This document shows, piece by piece, positions 34,581 to 42,999 of a DNA stretch of 64,000 nt. The stretch lies in assembly GCF_017639205.1 (NCBI RefSeq), contig NZ_CP071139.1, forward strand, positions 7,563,501 through 7,627,500, given 5' to 3'. The translations under genes and the position numbers were made by a program. Source of the stretch: Streptomyces nojiriensis (GTDB lineage Bacteria; Actinomycetota; Actinomycetes; Streptomycetales; Streptomycetaceae). The notes beneath the pieces were generated by a model. The model did not search any database and was not told the origin of the DNA. It was given only the letters and a program-made list of their open reading frames with translations. How positions within the stretch are numbered: position 1 is the stretch's first letter; every line of letters starts with the position of its first letter.

Positions 34581-35540
34581 ATGGACCGCGACATGCTCCA
34601 TTCCATCGGAGACCTATCCCGCCGGACCGGCCTCACCGTGAAGACCATCCGGTTCTATTCCGACCAGGGCATCGTCCCCCCGACCGACCGCAGCCCAGCG
34701 GGCTACCGCCGCTACGGGCCCGACGCGCTCGCACGCCTGGACCTCGTCCGCACCCTGCGCGATCTCGGGCTCGACCTCGCGACCGTCCGCCGCGTCCTGG
34801 ACCGGGAGATTTCCCTGCAGGACGTCGCAGCAGCACATGCCAACGCCCTGGACGTGCAGATCCGTACGCTGCGCCTGCGCCGGGCCGTGCTCCGCGCGGT
34901 CGCCCGACGCGGCCCCACCCCCATGGAGATGGACCTCATGCACCGACTCGCCACGCTCTCCCGGGCCGAACGGCGCCGACTCGTCTCCGGATTCGTCGAC
35001 GACGCCTTCGAAGTCCCGCACGACAACCCGGAGTTCGAGACCCTGATGCGGTCCGTCACGCCCGAGCTCCCCGACGATCCCACGCCCGAGCAGGTCGAGG
35101 CCTGGGTGGAACTCGCCGGACTCTGCCAGAACGAGGACTTCCGTGCCGCGCTGCGCCGCATGGCCGCGGAGCAGGCGGAAGAGCCCGTCCGGCAGGACGT
35201 CGGCACGCTGCACGACACCCTCAACCGGGCGATGCGCGAACGCATCGCCGAGGCCGTGTCCGCCGGCCTGGTACCGGCCGCGGCCAACGGCATGTTCCTG
35301 GCCGACTCGCTGGGCGGCCTCTACGCCCACGCCTTCGAGTGCGCCGACGAGGGCGATCTGCGCCGCTGGCTCCTCGCCCGGCTGCGGACGACCGCCGACC
35401 CCCGCGCCGAGCGCTACTGGCAGCTCCTGGCCGTGGTCAACGGCTGGCCCGCGTCGCCGACGCTCGCCCCCGTGTACCCGTGGTTCACCACGGTCTTCGC
35501 CAAGGGCGACGCCGACCACGAGAAGGGCCTGACGCGATGA
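34581..35540 (+). CDS. MerR-family transcriptional regulator
   Basis: 319-aa regulator. The N-terminal winged HTH (SIGDLSRRTGLTVKTIRFYSDQGIVPP, about 8-34) with GYRRYGPDALARLDLVRTLRDLGL is standard MerR. A coiled dimerisation helix follows (about 80-110). The remaining 200 residues form a helical effector domain with few Cys, so a drug-like ligand is more likely than a metal. ATG 34581 coincides with the predicted transcription start, and no Shine-Dalgarno is present. The stop overlaps the start of a small hypothetical gene (ATGA). Confidence 0.88.
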   Translation: MDRDMLHSIGDLSRRTGLTVKTIRFYSDQGIVPPTDRSPAGYRRYGPDALARLDLVRTLRDLGLDLATVRRVLDREISLQDVAAAHANALDVQIRTLRLRRAVLRAVARRGPTPMEMDLMHRLATLSRAERRRLVSGFVDDAFEVPHDNPEFETLMRSVTPELPDDPTPEQVEAWVELAGLCQNEDFRAALRRMAAEQAEEPVRQDVGTLHDTLNRAMRERIAEAVSAGLVPAAANGMFLADSLGGLYAHAFECADEGDLRRWLLARLRTTADPRAERYWQLLAVVNGWPASPTLAPVYPWFTTVFAKGDADHEKGLTR

Positions 35541-35902
35541 GGACGCGCAAACTGACCTTCGGTCTGTACGCTGACGAGCAGGGGCTGGCGTGGGTCGGGC
35601 GCCTCGTCGAGGACGCCGTGCGCTCCCGCAACGCCCGTAACACCCGGATCGTCAGTGCGACCGTCGTGAACTCCCTCCCCGGAGACGAGGGTTCGACCGC
35701 GCACGCGTACGACTTCCTCGCGCAGCAGTGGGCCGTGGAACACCCCGGGCAGAGCAGCGGCGAACGGCAACCGGGCGAGCTGCGCGTCCGGCTGGTGTGC
35801 TCCCGGCGGGCGCACCGGGTGATCCGCAGGACGGTGATCAGCGCCTTGTGCCCCGAGGACACCGCCCCCCACGCCTGCCGTGTGCCCTGGACGGCCTGCT
35901 GA
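35537..35902 (+). CDS. hypothetical protein, 121 aa
   Basis: Small soluble protein that I do not recognise. It is basic (many Arg), begins MRTRKLTFGLYADEQGLAWVG and contains three Cys in the C-terminal third (VCSRRAHRV, ALCPEDT, HACRVPWTAC). It is translationally coupled to the MerR gene by an ATGA overlap, so it is probably made with the regulator and could be its target or modulator. A 28-bp palindrome follows the stop region and serves as terminator. Confidence 0.65.
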   Translation: MRTRKLTFGLYADEQGLAWVGRLVEDAVRSRNARNTRIVSATVVNSLPGDEGSTAHAYDFLAQQWAVEHPGQSSGERQPGELRVRLVCSRRAHRVIRRTVISALCPEDTAPHACRVPWTAC

Positions 35903-35971
35903 GTACCCGAGCGGGTGCCGGGTACCGCGCCGATACGGCTGCCGAATCCGGTTCCCCGTACCGGCCCCATT

Positions 35972-35999
35972 CGGGCCCGCACCGGCCGGTGCGGGCCCG
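35972..35999. terminator. 28-bp perfect palindrome between convergent genes
   Basis: Positions 35972-35999 read the same on both strands (centre ACCGGCCGGT flanked by CGGGCCCGC and its complement). It lies 70 bp after the small hypothetical gene and 10 bp beyond the stop of the metal-binding lipoprotein gene, so it can terminate both. Confidence 0.7.
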
Positions 36000-36008
36000 G
36001 TGGGCTGC

Positions 36009-36821
36009 TCAGGAGCCGCCCATGGCCTTCTTCAGCTCGGCCGCGGCATTGCGGTAGACCGCCAGCAGGTCCAGGTCCTCCCCCGGATAGTTGACGATCT
36101 TCACCTGCTTGGCGCCGGAGTCGGGCAGGACCGTGCCGGTGGACATGTGCGCGTTGTCCAGCACCAGCTCCGGCTTCTTCGCCGCGAGCTCGGCCAGCTG
36201 CGCCGGGGTCACGGCCTCGGGTCCGTAGGTGCCCACGGGGGTGGCACCCGCGAGCTTCGCCGCCCAGGTGGTGAAGACCTGGCTGACGACGGCGGGGCTC
36301 CTGCCGCCCGGCCAGGCGGCCTGGACGTCCTTGTTCAGCTTCGTGTACTCGGTGTCGAAGCCGGTCTTCCACTGCGTGGCGGCCTCGGGGGTGCCGAACA
36401 GACCGGCCAGCCGGGCCACTTCGGCGGACACCTTGGTGGGATCGTTGTCGAGTTCCACCTCGACCAGCTTCGCCTTCGAACCCGCGGCCTCCTTGATCTT
36501 CGCGGCGTACGGCTCGAAGGGCGCGTAGAGCACGAAGTCGGCCTTGGCCACGGCTGCCAGGTCCGATGGCTTGGGATCGTAGTCCGGGGCGTGGTGGACG
36601 GACTGCGGCACGATGACCTTGACGTCCTCGGCGCCCGCAGCCTTGGCGAAGGCGCCCTCCCAGGTGGTGGTGACCACCACGACCGGCTTCTTGGCCTGCG
36701 GCTGCGTGCCGTCCTGGGACTTCGCGTCCTGAGGTGAGGGGGTGTTGCCGCAAGCGGCGGTCAGAGCGAGCGCCGCGCTCAGTGCGAGGAGGGAAGGGAT
36801 ACGGACGCGGGTGCGCGCCAT
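36009..36821 (-). CDS. zinc/manganese ABC transporter substrate-binding lipoprotein
   Basis: 270-aa ZnuA/PsaA-type lipoprotein. Lipobox LTAACGNT places the anchored Cys near 24. Metal-ligand candidates are the His pair in SVHHAPDYDPKPSD (about 75-88) and DNAHMSTG (about 215-222). The usual His-rich flexible loop of ZnuA is absent, which favours either the PsaA-like type or a low-affinity zinc binder. Its start overlaps the end of the permease gene by 43 bp, so it is the last gene of an ATPase-permease-binding protein operon. Confidence 0.88.
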   Translation of the reverse strand: MARTRVRIPSLLALSAALALTAACGNTPSPQDAKSQDGTQPQAKKPVVVVTTTWEGAFAKAAGAEDVKVIVPQSVHHAPDYDPKPSDLAAVAKADFVLYAPFEPYAAKIKEAAGSKAKLVEVELDNDPTKVSAEVARLAGLFGTPEAATQWKTGFDTEYTKLNKDVQAAWPGGRSPAVVSQVFTTWAAKLAGATPVGTYGPEAVTPAQLAELAAKKPELVLDNAHMSTGTVLPDSGAKQVKIVNYPGEDLDLLAVYRNAAAELKKAMGGS

Positions 36822-37657
36822 GAGCTGATTCTCCGTTCGGGTATGAAATGCACCGCGAGGACCAGCGCCCCCGCGGTCAGGACGAGGACCGGGCCGGGCG
36901 GCCAGTCCAGCCACAGGGCCAGCAGGAACCCCGTCAGGTTCACCGCCACGCCGATGCCGACCGCCCAGAGGGTGATCGACTTCAGTGAGCTGCCCAGGCG
37001 GCGGGCGGCGAGTGCGGGCAGCAGGGTCAGGGCGTCGACGAGCAGCGCGCCGGTCAGTTTGATGGCTCCGGCGACCGCGATGGCGACCAGGACCAGCAGT
37101 GCGGCCGTCAGCGCCCGCACGGGTACGCCGGAGCACAGGGCGAGCTCGCGGTCGTACAGCAGGAGGCCGATCTCGCGCCGGCGCCACCAGAACAGGCCCG
37201 GTACGACGACGGCCAGCACGCCCAGGACGACGAGGTCGGCCGGGCCCACCGAGAGGATCGAACCCCACAACAGGGCGAAGGCTCCGGAGGCGTTGACCCC
37301 CGACACGGCCAGCAGGAGCAGCGCCGCCGCGATGGCCAGGCTCATGAGCAGGCCCATGGCCCCCGACAGGCCGTCCGGGGTCCGGGCGAGCGGGGCGACG
37401 CCCGCGCCGGCCAGCGCGCAGGCCACCAGCGCGCACAGCATGGGGTCGAGTCCGGTGAGCAGTCCGACGGCGATGCCCAGCAGGGCCACGTGCATCATCG
37501 CGAACCGCACCGGCATGATGTCGAGCCCGACGATGACCACGCCGATGACCGGCAGGCCGATCGCGGCCAGCAGCAGGGCCGCGCCGGCCCGTTGTACGGG
37601 CAGCAGCTGGAGGAGCTCACCGAGGTCGGCGGTGGCCAGGTGCGCGGCGAGGTTCAC
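36779..37657 (-). CDS. zinc/manganese ABC transporter permease
   Basis: 292-aa ABC-3 family permease with eight or nine hydrophobic helices. The conserved GALLVDALTLLPALAARRLG loop (about 203-222) is the contact with the ATPase. GTG 37657 overlaps the ATPase stop (GTGA). The last 40 bp run into the binding-protein gene. Moves divalent metal inward; no zinc-repressor-like palindrome was found before the operon. Confidence 0.87.
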   Translation of the reverse strand: MNLAAHLATADLGELLQLLPVQRAGAALLLAAIGLPVIGVVIVGLDIMPVRFAMMHVALLGIAVGLLTGLDPMLCALVACALAGAGVAPLARTPDGLSGAMGLLMSLAIAAALLLLAVSGVNASGAFALLWGSILSVGPADLVVLGVLAVVVPGLFWWRRREIGLLLYDRELALCSGVPVRALTAALLVLVAIAVAGAIKLTGALLVDALTLLPALAARRLGSSLKSITLWAVGIGVAVNLTGFLLALWLDWPPGPVLVLTAGALVLAVHFIPERRISSWRAPASVSLPSSH

Positions 37658-38289
37658 CGGACCTCCCGCAGGTGGCCCGCGGCCATCTCCAGTACCCGGT
37701 CGCAGCGGTCCGCCAGCGCCCGGTCGTGCGTCACCACGATCAGGGTCACCGGCAGGGTGGTGAGGACCTCCGCGGCCTCCGACTGCCCGTCGAAGTCGAG
37801 GGCGGCGGTCGGCTCGTCCGCCAGGAGCAGCTCGGCTCCCGCGGCGATGCATCCGATCGCCCGGGCGAGGTACATACGCTGCAACTGGCCGCCGGAGAGG
37901 GTGTGCAGGGGCCGCCCGACGAGCGGACCCACACCGAGCCGCTCCGCGGCCTCGGCCGCCTCCGCCGGAGCGTTGCTGCCGGCCAGCAGTTCGGCGCCGA
38001 GCAGGGGGAAGCGGCCGGCGGCCGGCTTCTGCGGGATCCAGGCACAGGCCCGGCGCCGCCAGGCCCACTCGGCGGGTGACCGGCCTCCCCGGCCGCCGAC
38101 CAGGATCGAGCCCGTCGTCTGACGGTGCAGACCGAGGACGGCGCGCAGCAGCGTCGTCTTGCCCGAGCCGTTGGTGCCGGTCAGGGCCACGCGCTCACCG
38201 GCGGCGATCTCCAGATCGACGTCCGAGACGGCCTCCACCCGGCCGTGCCGGCACACGACCTCCCGCATGCGCACATCCAGTCCGCCCAT
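37654..38289 (-). CDS. zinc/manganese ABC transporter ATPase
   Basis: 211-aa ABC ATPase, complete though short. Walker A is GTNGSGKTTLL (about 38-48), the signature LSGGQLQRMYLARA is near 131-144, Walker B LLLADEPTAALD near 154-165, and the switch His is in VVTHDRALAD. It is the first gene of the metal-uptake operon and overlaps the permease start. Confidence 0.9.
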   Translation of the reverse strand: MGGLDVRMREVVCRHGRVEAVSDVDLEIAAGERVALTGTNGSGKTTLLRAVLGLHRQTTGSILVGGRGGRSPAEWAWRRRACAWIPQKPAAGRFPLLGAELLAGSNAPAEAAEAAERLGVGPLVGRPLHTLSGGQLQRMYLARAIGCIAAGAELLLADEPTAALDFDGQSEAAEVLTTLPVTLIVVTHDRALADRCDRVLEMAAGHLREVR

Positions 38290-38320
38290 CTCACGCCTCC
38301 TCCGCCGCGAGGGAAGGCGA

Positions 38321-38430
38321 GGATCCGCCTCCCACGCGGCAGTAGTCGGACGGAGGGCGCCCGGAGTTCCCGGCGGACCGGGACCGATTCCGCGGAGGCC
38401 CGCACCGTCGATGCGGGCGGAGGCGGATCC
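38321..38430. repeat. 12-bp inverted repeat flanking a small hairpin
   Basis: GGATCCGCCTCC (38321-38332) is repeated inverted as GGAGGCGGATCC (38419-38430). Next to the right arm lies a hairpin GCCCGCA/TGCGGGC (38398-38404, 38412-38418) that can terminate the DUF2278 gene. The outer repeat may let the whole 110-bp segment fold or may be a pair of regulator sites for the metal operon. Confidence 0.4.
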
Positions 38431-38450
38431 CGAGCCGACTGCGGCCGATT

Positions 38451-39107
38451 TCAGATCGGGTGGCCCTCGGCGTCCGTGTGGTCCTTCTGGCCGGAGAACT
38501 TGTTCAGGAACACGTCGAAACGCCCGTCGGGGCGGCGGGTCATGGTCGCGCCGTCCTGCCAGATGCCGTTCTCGGGCCACCACTGGCTGCCGTACGCGTC
38601 GCCCTGGTTCTGGTGGATGTTGTGGACGCCCAGCCCGGTGTCGAACGGTTCGCCGAAGACCAGGATCGGGCGTCCGACGGCGAGGATCGGCTCGAAGGCG
38701 TTGGCGGCCTGGACATTGGAGCCCGAGGTCCAGGGCGGGGACGACTTCAGCAGCCGGTCGAGGAGGTCGCCCAGCGGGCCGGGCAGCCACCCGGGCCACT
38801 CCTGGAGCCTGCGCAGGGCCGGATGGCGGAGGTAGTCGAGGGCTCCGGACCTGGGCACGCGGTCGAGGTCGTGGAACCCGGGCGCCATCGCGGCCACCGG
38901 GCCGAGCGCCGCCGCGTCCACGGTGAAGACCTTCCACTGCACACCGGTCTCCGAGTCGTGGCTGTCCACGTCGACGGCGCACTTGTACCGCCCGTCCGGG
39001 GCGTCGACCCGGAGGTTGACGTGGAACCAGGCGCCCTCCGTGTCGGGGGTGTCGCGGAAGTGCTCGTGCAGGGTGCCGGCCAGCACGCCGTAGCGGTCGA
39101 ATGGCAT
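38451..39107 (-). CDS. DUF2278 family protein (YukJ-like)
   Basis: 218-aa soluble protein. The family signature is near the C-terminus: VHNIHQNQGDAYGSQWW then ENGIWQDGATM (about 162-192). The N-terminus begins with YGVLAGTLHEHFRDT, also typical. ATG 39107 is preferred since the longer frame starts in the neighbouring promoter region and GGGGA precedes it. Function of the family is unknown; the conserved His, Asn, Gln and Trp suggest a metal or nucleic-acid hydrolase-like site. It is divergent from the Mop gene (152-bp gap). Confidence 0.85.
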   Translation of the reverse strand: MPFDRYGVLAGTLHEHFRDTPDTEGAWFHVNLRVDAPDGRYKCAVDVDSHDSETGVQWKVFTVDAAALGPVAAMAPGFHDLDRVPRSGALDYLRHPALRRLQEWPGWLPGPLGDLLDRLLKSSPPWTSGSNVQAANAFEPILAVGRPILVFGEPFDTGLGVHNIHQNQGDAYGSQWWPENGIWQDGATMTRRPDGRFDVFLNKFSGQKDHTDAEGHPI

Positions 39108-39259
39108 GTTCCCCAGTGAAGCACCGGGCCAGCCGGTCGGGTGGTTCTGGCGCGCGGGCACGAGGGGCATCGGGCCGGAGCCGATCGGATGGCCCTACGT
39201 TCGGTCCCGTGCGGCCCCTCCGGGCCGCGCGAGGCGCCTACGCAAGGGGTCGAACCATC

Positions 39260-39679
39260 ATGAGTCTCAGCATCCGCAACCAGCTCGCGGGCACCGTCAC
39301 CGCCGTCACCGTCGGCGAGGCCATGGCGACGGTCAAGGTCCGTCTGGACGGCGGTCAGGAGATCACCGCCGCCATCACCGCCGACGCGGTCAAGGACCTC
39401 GGCATCACCTCGGGCTCCGCGGTGAAGGCGCTCGTCAAGGCCACCGAAGTGGCCCTGGCCACCGGCCCGGTCGAGAACATCTCCATCCGCAACCAGATCC
39501 CGGGCACGGTGTCCGACGTCGCCGTCGGCCCGGCCATGGCCGCCGTGAAGGTCAACGTGAACGGGGGCGGGCTGACCGCGGCCGTCACCGCCGACGGCGT
39601 CCAGGCGCTCGGCCTGGCCCCCGGCTCCTCCGTCGTGGCGCTGATCAAGTCGACCGAGATCTCCCTCGCCGGCGCCTGA
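39260..39679 (+). CDS. tandem Mop (TOBE) molybdate-binding protein
   Basis: 139-aa molbindin with two tandem Mop domains (about 3-67 and 72-136). Each has the pattern SIRNQxxGTVxxVxxGxAMAxVKV and ends in a KSTEV- or KATEV-like strand, which is where molybdate oxyanions bind between subunits. Such proteins store or deliver molybdate in the cytoplasm. Start ATG 39260. It stands beside a small molybdopterin-fold protein and a molybdenum hydroxylase, which supports a role in supplying molybdenum. Confidence 0.9.
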   Translation: MSLSIRNQLAGTVTAVTVGEAMATVKVRLDGGQEITAAITADAVKDLGITSGSAVKALVKATEVALATGPVENISIRNQIPGTVSDVAVGPAMAAVKVNVNGGGLTAAVTADGVQALGLAPGSSVVALIKSTEISLAGA

Positions 39680-39706
39680 GCCGTCGTGCCGTCCCGGTGG
39701 TCGGGT

Positions 39707-40147
39707 TCAGGTGCCCGGTGCTGCCAGGGCGCCGAACCATACGTGCGTGACCGCGCTGACGTAGCGGGCCCCGCACCGGTCCGAGGGGACCACCAGCTGG
39801 GCCCCGGACTCGTCCAGGTCCGCCCCGTCCAGGCGGGTGGCCAGCAGCACCGGACTGTCCCCGAAGTCGGCGTCCAGCTCGGCCCAGGCGAGGACGCTGT
39901 GGTGGCCGTCCCCGCCGCTGACCGCCAGCAGGAAGCGCGACCGGTCCTTGCGGCGCCGGGCGTCGAAGGCAGGCCCCGCGCTCGCGACCACGTCACGCAG
40001 CAGCACGCCCTCGAAGACGTGGTGCTGCGGGCCGTTCGTCGCGCAGTCGAAGACCACCTTGGCCCGGTGCTGCTCCCATTCGCGCAGGTCGGCCACGCTG
40101 AGCAGGGCCGGGCGGTCGAGGTCGCCGTGCAGCATGAGTTTGGCCAT
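39707..40147 (-). CDS. small molybdopterin-dependent-oxidoreductase-fold protein
   Basis: 146-aa protein with the sulfite-oxidase/MsrP-type fold (PF00174-like) but without a signal peptide. VFDCATNGPQHHVFEGVLLRDVV (about 32-54) is the cofactor-contact segment, with Cys35 at or near the position of the Moco-ligating Cys, and the region VSGGDGHHSVLAWAEL follows. It is shorter than typical members and may be a reduced, possibly non-catalytic domain. It is convergent with the Mop gene and downstream of the xanthine-dehydrogenase-like genes on the same strand. Confidence 0.75.
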   Translation of the reverse strand: MAKLMLHGDLDRPALLSVADLREWEQHRAKVVFDCATNGPQHHVFEGVLLRDVVASAGPAFDARRRKDRSRFLLAVSGGDGHHSVLAWAELDADFGDSPVLLATRLDGADLDESGAQLVVPSDRCGARYVSAVTHVWFGALAAPGT

Positions 40148-40230
40148 ACGAGCCCGATTCCCAGCTCCCGCCGCCCCGGAAACGTATCTGCCACCCTCAT
40201 CTCACCATGTGAGTCGCAAGTGAGTCTCTT

Positions 40231-42999
40231 CTAGCCCTTGGCGGCTTGCATCTTCTGCCACACGACATCCCTCGTCACCGGCATCTCCGTGAACCGCACC
40301 CCGGTCGCGTCCCGCAAGGCGTTGGCGAAGGCAGGGCCCACCGGGTTGAAGGGGCTCTCGCTCATCGACTTGGCGCCGAGCGGGCCGATCGCGTCCGAGG
40401 TCTCCATGAAGTGGACCTCCGTGCGCGGGACGTCCGCGTACTGCGGGAGCCGGTATCGGCGGAACGCCGCCGTGGTGACCTCGCCGCGCTCGTCCACCCG
40501 TACCGTCTCGAAGAGGGTCGCGCCCAGCGCCTGGGCCACACCGCCCTCCACCTGGCCGCGGCACTGCATCGGGTTCATGACCTTGCCCGCGTCCGCCGCG
40601 TGCACACTGCGCAGGATCTTCATCTCGCCGGTGTGCGGGTCGACGGCGAGGCGGAACCACTGGGCGTTGAAGGCCACCGAGCGGGGGGAGCCGGTCCAGT
40701 GGCCGTCCGCGGCCATCTCCTCCAGCTTGCCCTGGTCGTACGCGGCCTCGTACAGCTCCTTGAGGGTGACGGTCCGGCCCGCGCAGTCGAAGGATTCGGG
40801 CCCCAGCCTGCACAGGTGCCGGGCCACGCCCGTGTGCCGGGCCGCGAAGGTCTGCAGACGCTCCGCGAGCGAGTTCGCCGCCAGCATCACCGCCTTGCCC
40901 GCCACCACCGTGCCGGCCGAGCCGAACGCGCCGGTGTCGTGGCGCACGACGTCCGTGTCCGACTGGCGGACCGCGATCCGGTCCACCGTCGTGTTCAGCG
41001 CGCCGGCCGTGATCTGCTTGTGGACGGTGGTCGTGCCGTTGCCGAACTCCGCCGTGCCGACCGCGATGTCGTACGTGCCGTCGCGCAGCAGGCTGATCCG
41101 GGCGTCGGCGAAGTGGCCGCCCGGCGGGCCGGTCGCGATCATGGCGACCGCCGATCCGGTTCCGGTGAGCCAGCCCTCCGGGACGTCCTCGTGGCTGCGG
41201 TCCTCGGCGATCGCCTTGCGCACCACGTCCATGCACTGCTTCATCCCGTACGAGGCGATGAACAGGTCCTCCTCGTGGCCGATCGGGGTGACCATGTGGT
41301 CGCCGGCGCCGATGACGTTCTTCTCGCGCAGTGCGAGCGGGTCCATGCCGAGCCGGACGGCGAGCTCGTCCATCGCCGATTCGAGGGCGAAGAGGACCTG
41401 GCCCAGGCCGTAACCGCGGAAGGCGCCGGCCGGGACGCCGTTGGTGTAGACGGAGTACGCCTCCACCTCCTTGTTCGGCGCCTTGTAGACGGCGAAGGAC
41501 TCGCCCACGCTGTGGAACATGACCGCCGGGCCGTGGTTGCCGTAGGCGCCGGTGTTGGAGACCACGCGGATGCGCAGCGCGGTGAGCGTGCCGTCGGCCT
41601 TGGCACCGATCTTGATGGTGATCTTGAAGGGGTGGCGGGTGGTGGCACCGTAGAACTGCTCGGCCCGGGTGAATTCGAGTTTCACCGGCCGGCGCAGCTT
41701 CAGGGCGGCGAGGACCACGATGTCCTCGGTGAGCATCTCCTGCTTGCCGCCGAACCCGCCGCCCACGCGGCCCGCGACGACGCGGACCTCGTCCTCACCG
41801 AGGTCGTAGAGGGCGCACAGCGCCCGCCGGGTCAGGAAGGGAGCCTGCGTGGAGGAGCGGACGGTGATGCGCTCGCCGTCGCCCTCCTCCTTGGGTTCGA
41901 AGTACGCGACGCTGCCGTGGGTCTCCAGACTGGCGTGCTGCACGCGCTGGGTCTGGAAGGTCTCCTCGTAGACGACGTCCGCCTGCGCGTACCCCTTCTC
42001 CATGTCGCCGATCGTGTTGTGGACCTCGCCGCACACGTTGTTCTCGGCGCGGAAGATCCCCGATTCCGGGCCCTTGGGGTGGAGGACGGGGGCGCCCGGG
42101 AGCATGGCCTCCTCCGGGTCGATGACGTACGGCAGCTCCTCGTACGTGACGACCACCCGCCGGCAGCCCTCCTCGGCGGCCCGCTCGCTGTCGGCGACGA
42201 CGGCCGCCACGCGCTGGCCGACGAAGCGGACCACGTCGTCCAGGACGCGGGTGTCCATCGGGTCCTCGGTCGGGTGCTCGTGGCGGGCGGACGAGTACAG
42301 CCGGTCGGGGGCGTCGTGGTGGGTGAGGACCGCGTGGACCCCCGGGACCTGGAGGGCGTCCCTGGTGTCGATGTCGACGATCCGGGCGTGCGGGTGCGGG
42401 GAGCGCAGCAGCTTCATGTGCAGCAGCCCGGGCACGTCGACGTCGAAGGTGTAGCGGGCGGTGCCGGTGACGACGAGGGGACCCGCGGGGGCGCCCAGGG
42501 ACCTGCCCACGGCCTGCCCGGCCTCCGGGGCCTCGGTGTGCTTGACCCCGCGCACCGCGTCCTCGATGGCGCGGTAGCCCGTACAGCGGCAGATGTTGCC
42601 CTTGAAGGCGCGCGGGAGGTCCTGGAGCTTGCCGTCGTCGTGGGCGGTGCCCTCCTCGGCCTGGAGGGCGGCGGTGGTCATCAGGAAACCGGCGGTGCAG
42701 AAGCCGCACTGGAAGCCCTGGGCGTCCAGGAACTGCTGCTGCGCCGGGTGGAGCTCGCCGCCGGAGCAGGCCAGGCCCTCCACGGTGGTGACGCTGCGGC
42801 CCTCTGCGCGGACGGCCGGGTAGAGGCAGCTGTGCACCGGCTGCCCGTCGACGTGGACCGTGCACGCCCCGCAGTCGCCCTGGTCGCAGCCCTTCTTCAC
42901 GCCGAACCAGCCGCGTTCGCGCAGGTAGGTGCGCAGGCACTGGCCGGCCCGCGGCTCGGTGTCGAAACGCCGCTTGTTGATCTCGATCTCGTACGTCAT
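40231..42999 (-). CDS. xanthine dehydrogenase-like protein, 2Fe-2S and molybdenum subunits fused
   Basis: 922-aa molybdenum hydroxylase. Residues 1-160 hold two 2Fe-2S clusters: GCDQGDCGACTVHVDG with a further Cys, then CGFCTAGF and CRCTGY. Residues about 175-922 are the Moco domain with VGGGFGGKQ (about 390), FRGYGLGQ and a C-terminal KSMSESPFNP holding the expected catalytic Glu. There is no FAD domain between them; FAD is on the next gene. ATG 42999 overlaps the FAD subunit stop. Likely hydroxylates a purine or related heterocycle, which agrees with the divergent PucR gene, but the substrate is inferred only. Confidence 0.9.
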   Translation of the reverse strand: MTYEIEINKRRFDTEPRAGQCLRTYLRERGWFGVKKGCDQGDCGACTVHVDGQPVHSCLYPAVRAEGRSVTTVEGLACSGGELHPAQQQFLDAQGFQCGFCTAGFLMTTAALQAEEGTAHDDGKLQDLPRAFKGNICRCTGYRAIEDAVRGVKHTEAPEAGQAVGRSLGAPAGPLVVTGTARYTFDVDVPGLLHMKLLRSPHPHARIVDIDTRDALQVPGVHAVLTHHDAPDRLYSSARHEHPTEDPMDTRVLDDVVRFVGQRVAAVVADSERAAEEGCRRVVVTYEELPYVIDPEEAMLPGAPVLHPKGPESGIFRAENNVCGEVHNTIGDMEKGYAQADVVYEETFQTQRVQHASLETHGSVAYFEPKEEGDGERITVRSSTQAPFLTRRALCALYDLGEDEVRVVAGRVGGGFGGKQEMLTEDIVVLAALKLRRPVKLEFTRAEQFYGATTRHPFKITIKIGAKADGTLTALRIRVVSNTGAYGNHGPAVMFHSVGESFAVYKAPNKEVEAYSVYTNGVPAGAFRGYGLGQVLFALESAMDELAVRLGMDPLALREKNVIGAGDHMVTPIGHEEDLFIASYGMKQCMDVVRKAIAEDRSHEDVPEGWLTGTGSAVAMIATGPPGGHFADARISLLRDGTYDIAVGTAEFGNGTTTVHKQITAGALNTTVDRIAVRQSDTDVVRHDTGAFGSAGTVVAGKAVMLAANSLAERLQTFAARHTGVARHLCRLGPESFDCAGRTVTLKELYEAAYDQGKLEEMAADGHWTGSPRSVAFNAQWFRLAVDPHTGEMKILRSVHAADAGKVMNPMQCRGQVEGGVAQALGATLFETVRVDERGEVTTAAFRRYRLPQYADVPRTEVHFMETSDAIGPLGAKSMSESPFNPVGPAFANALRDATGVRFTEMPVTRDVVWQKMQAAKG

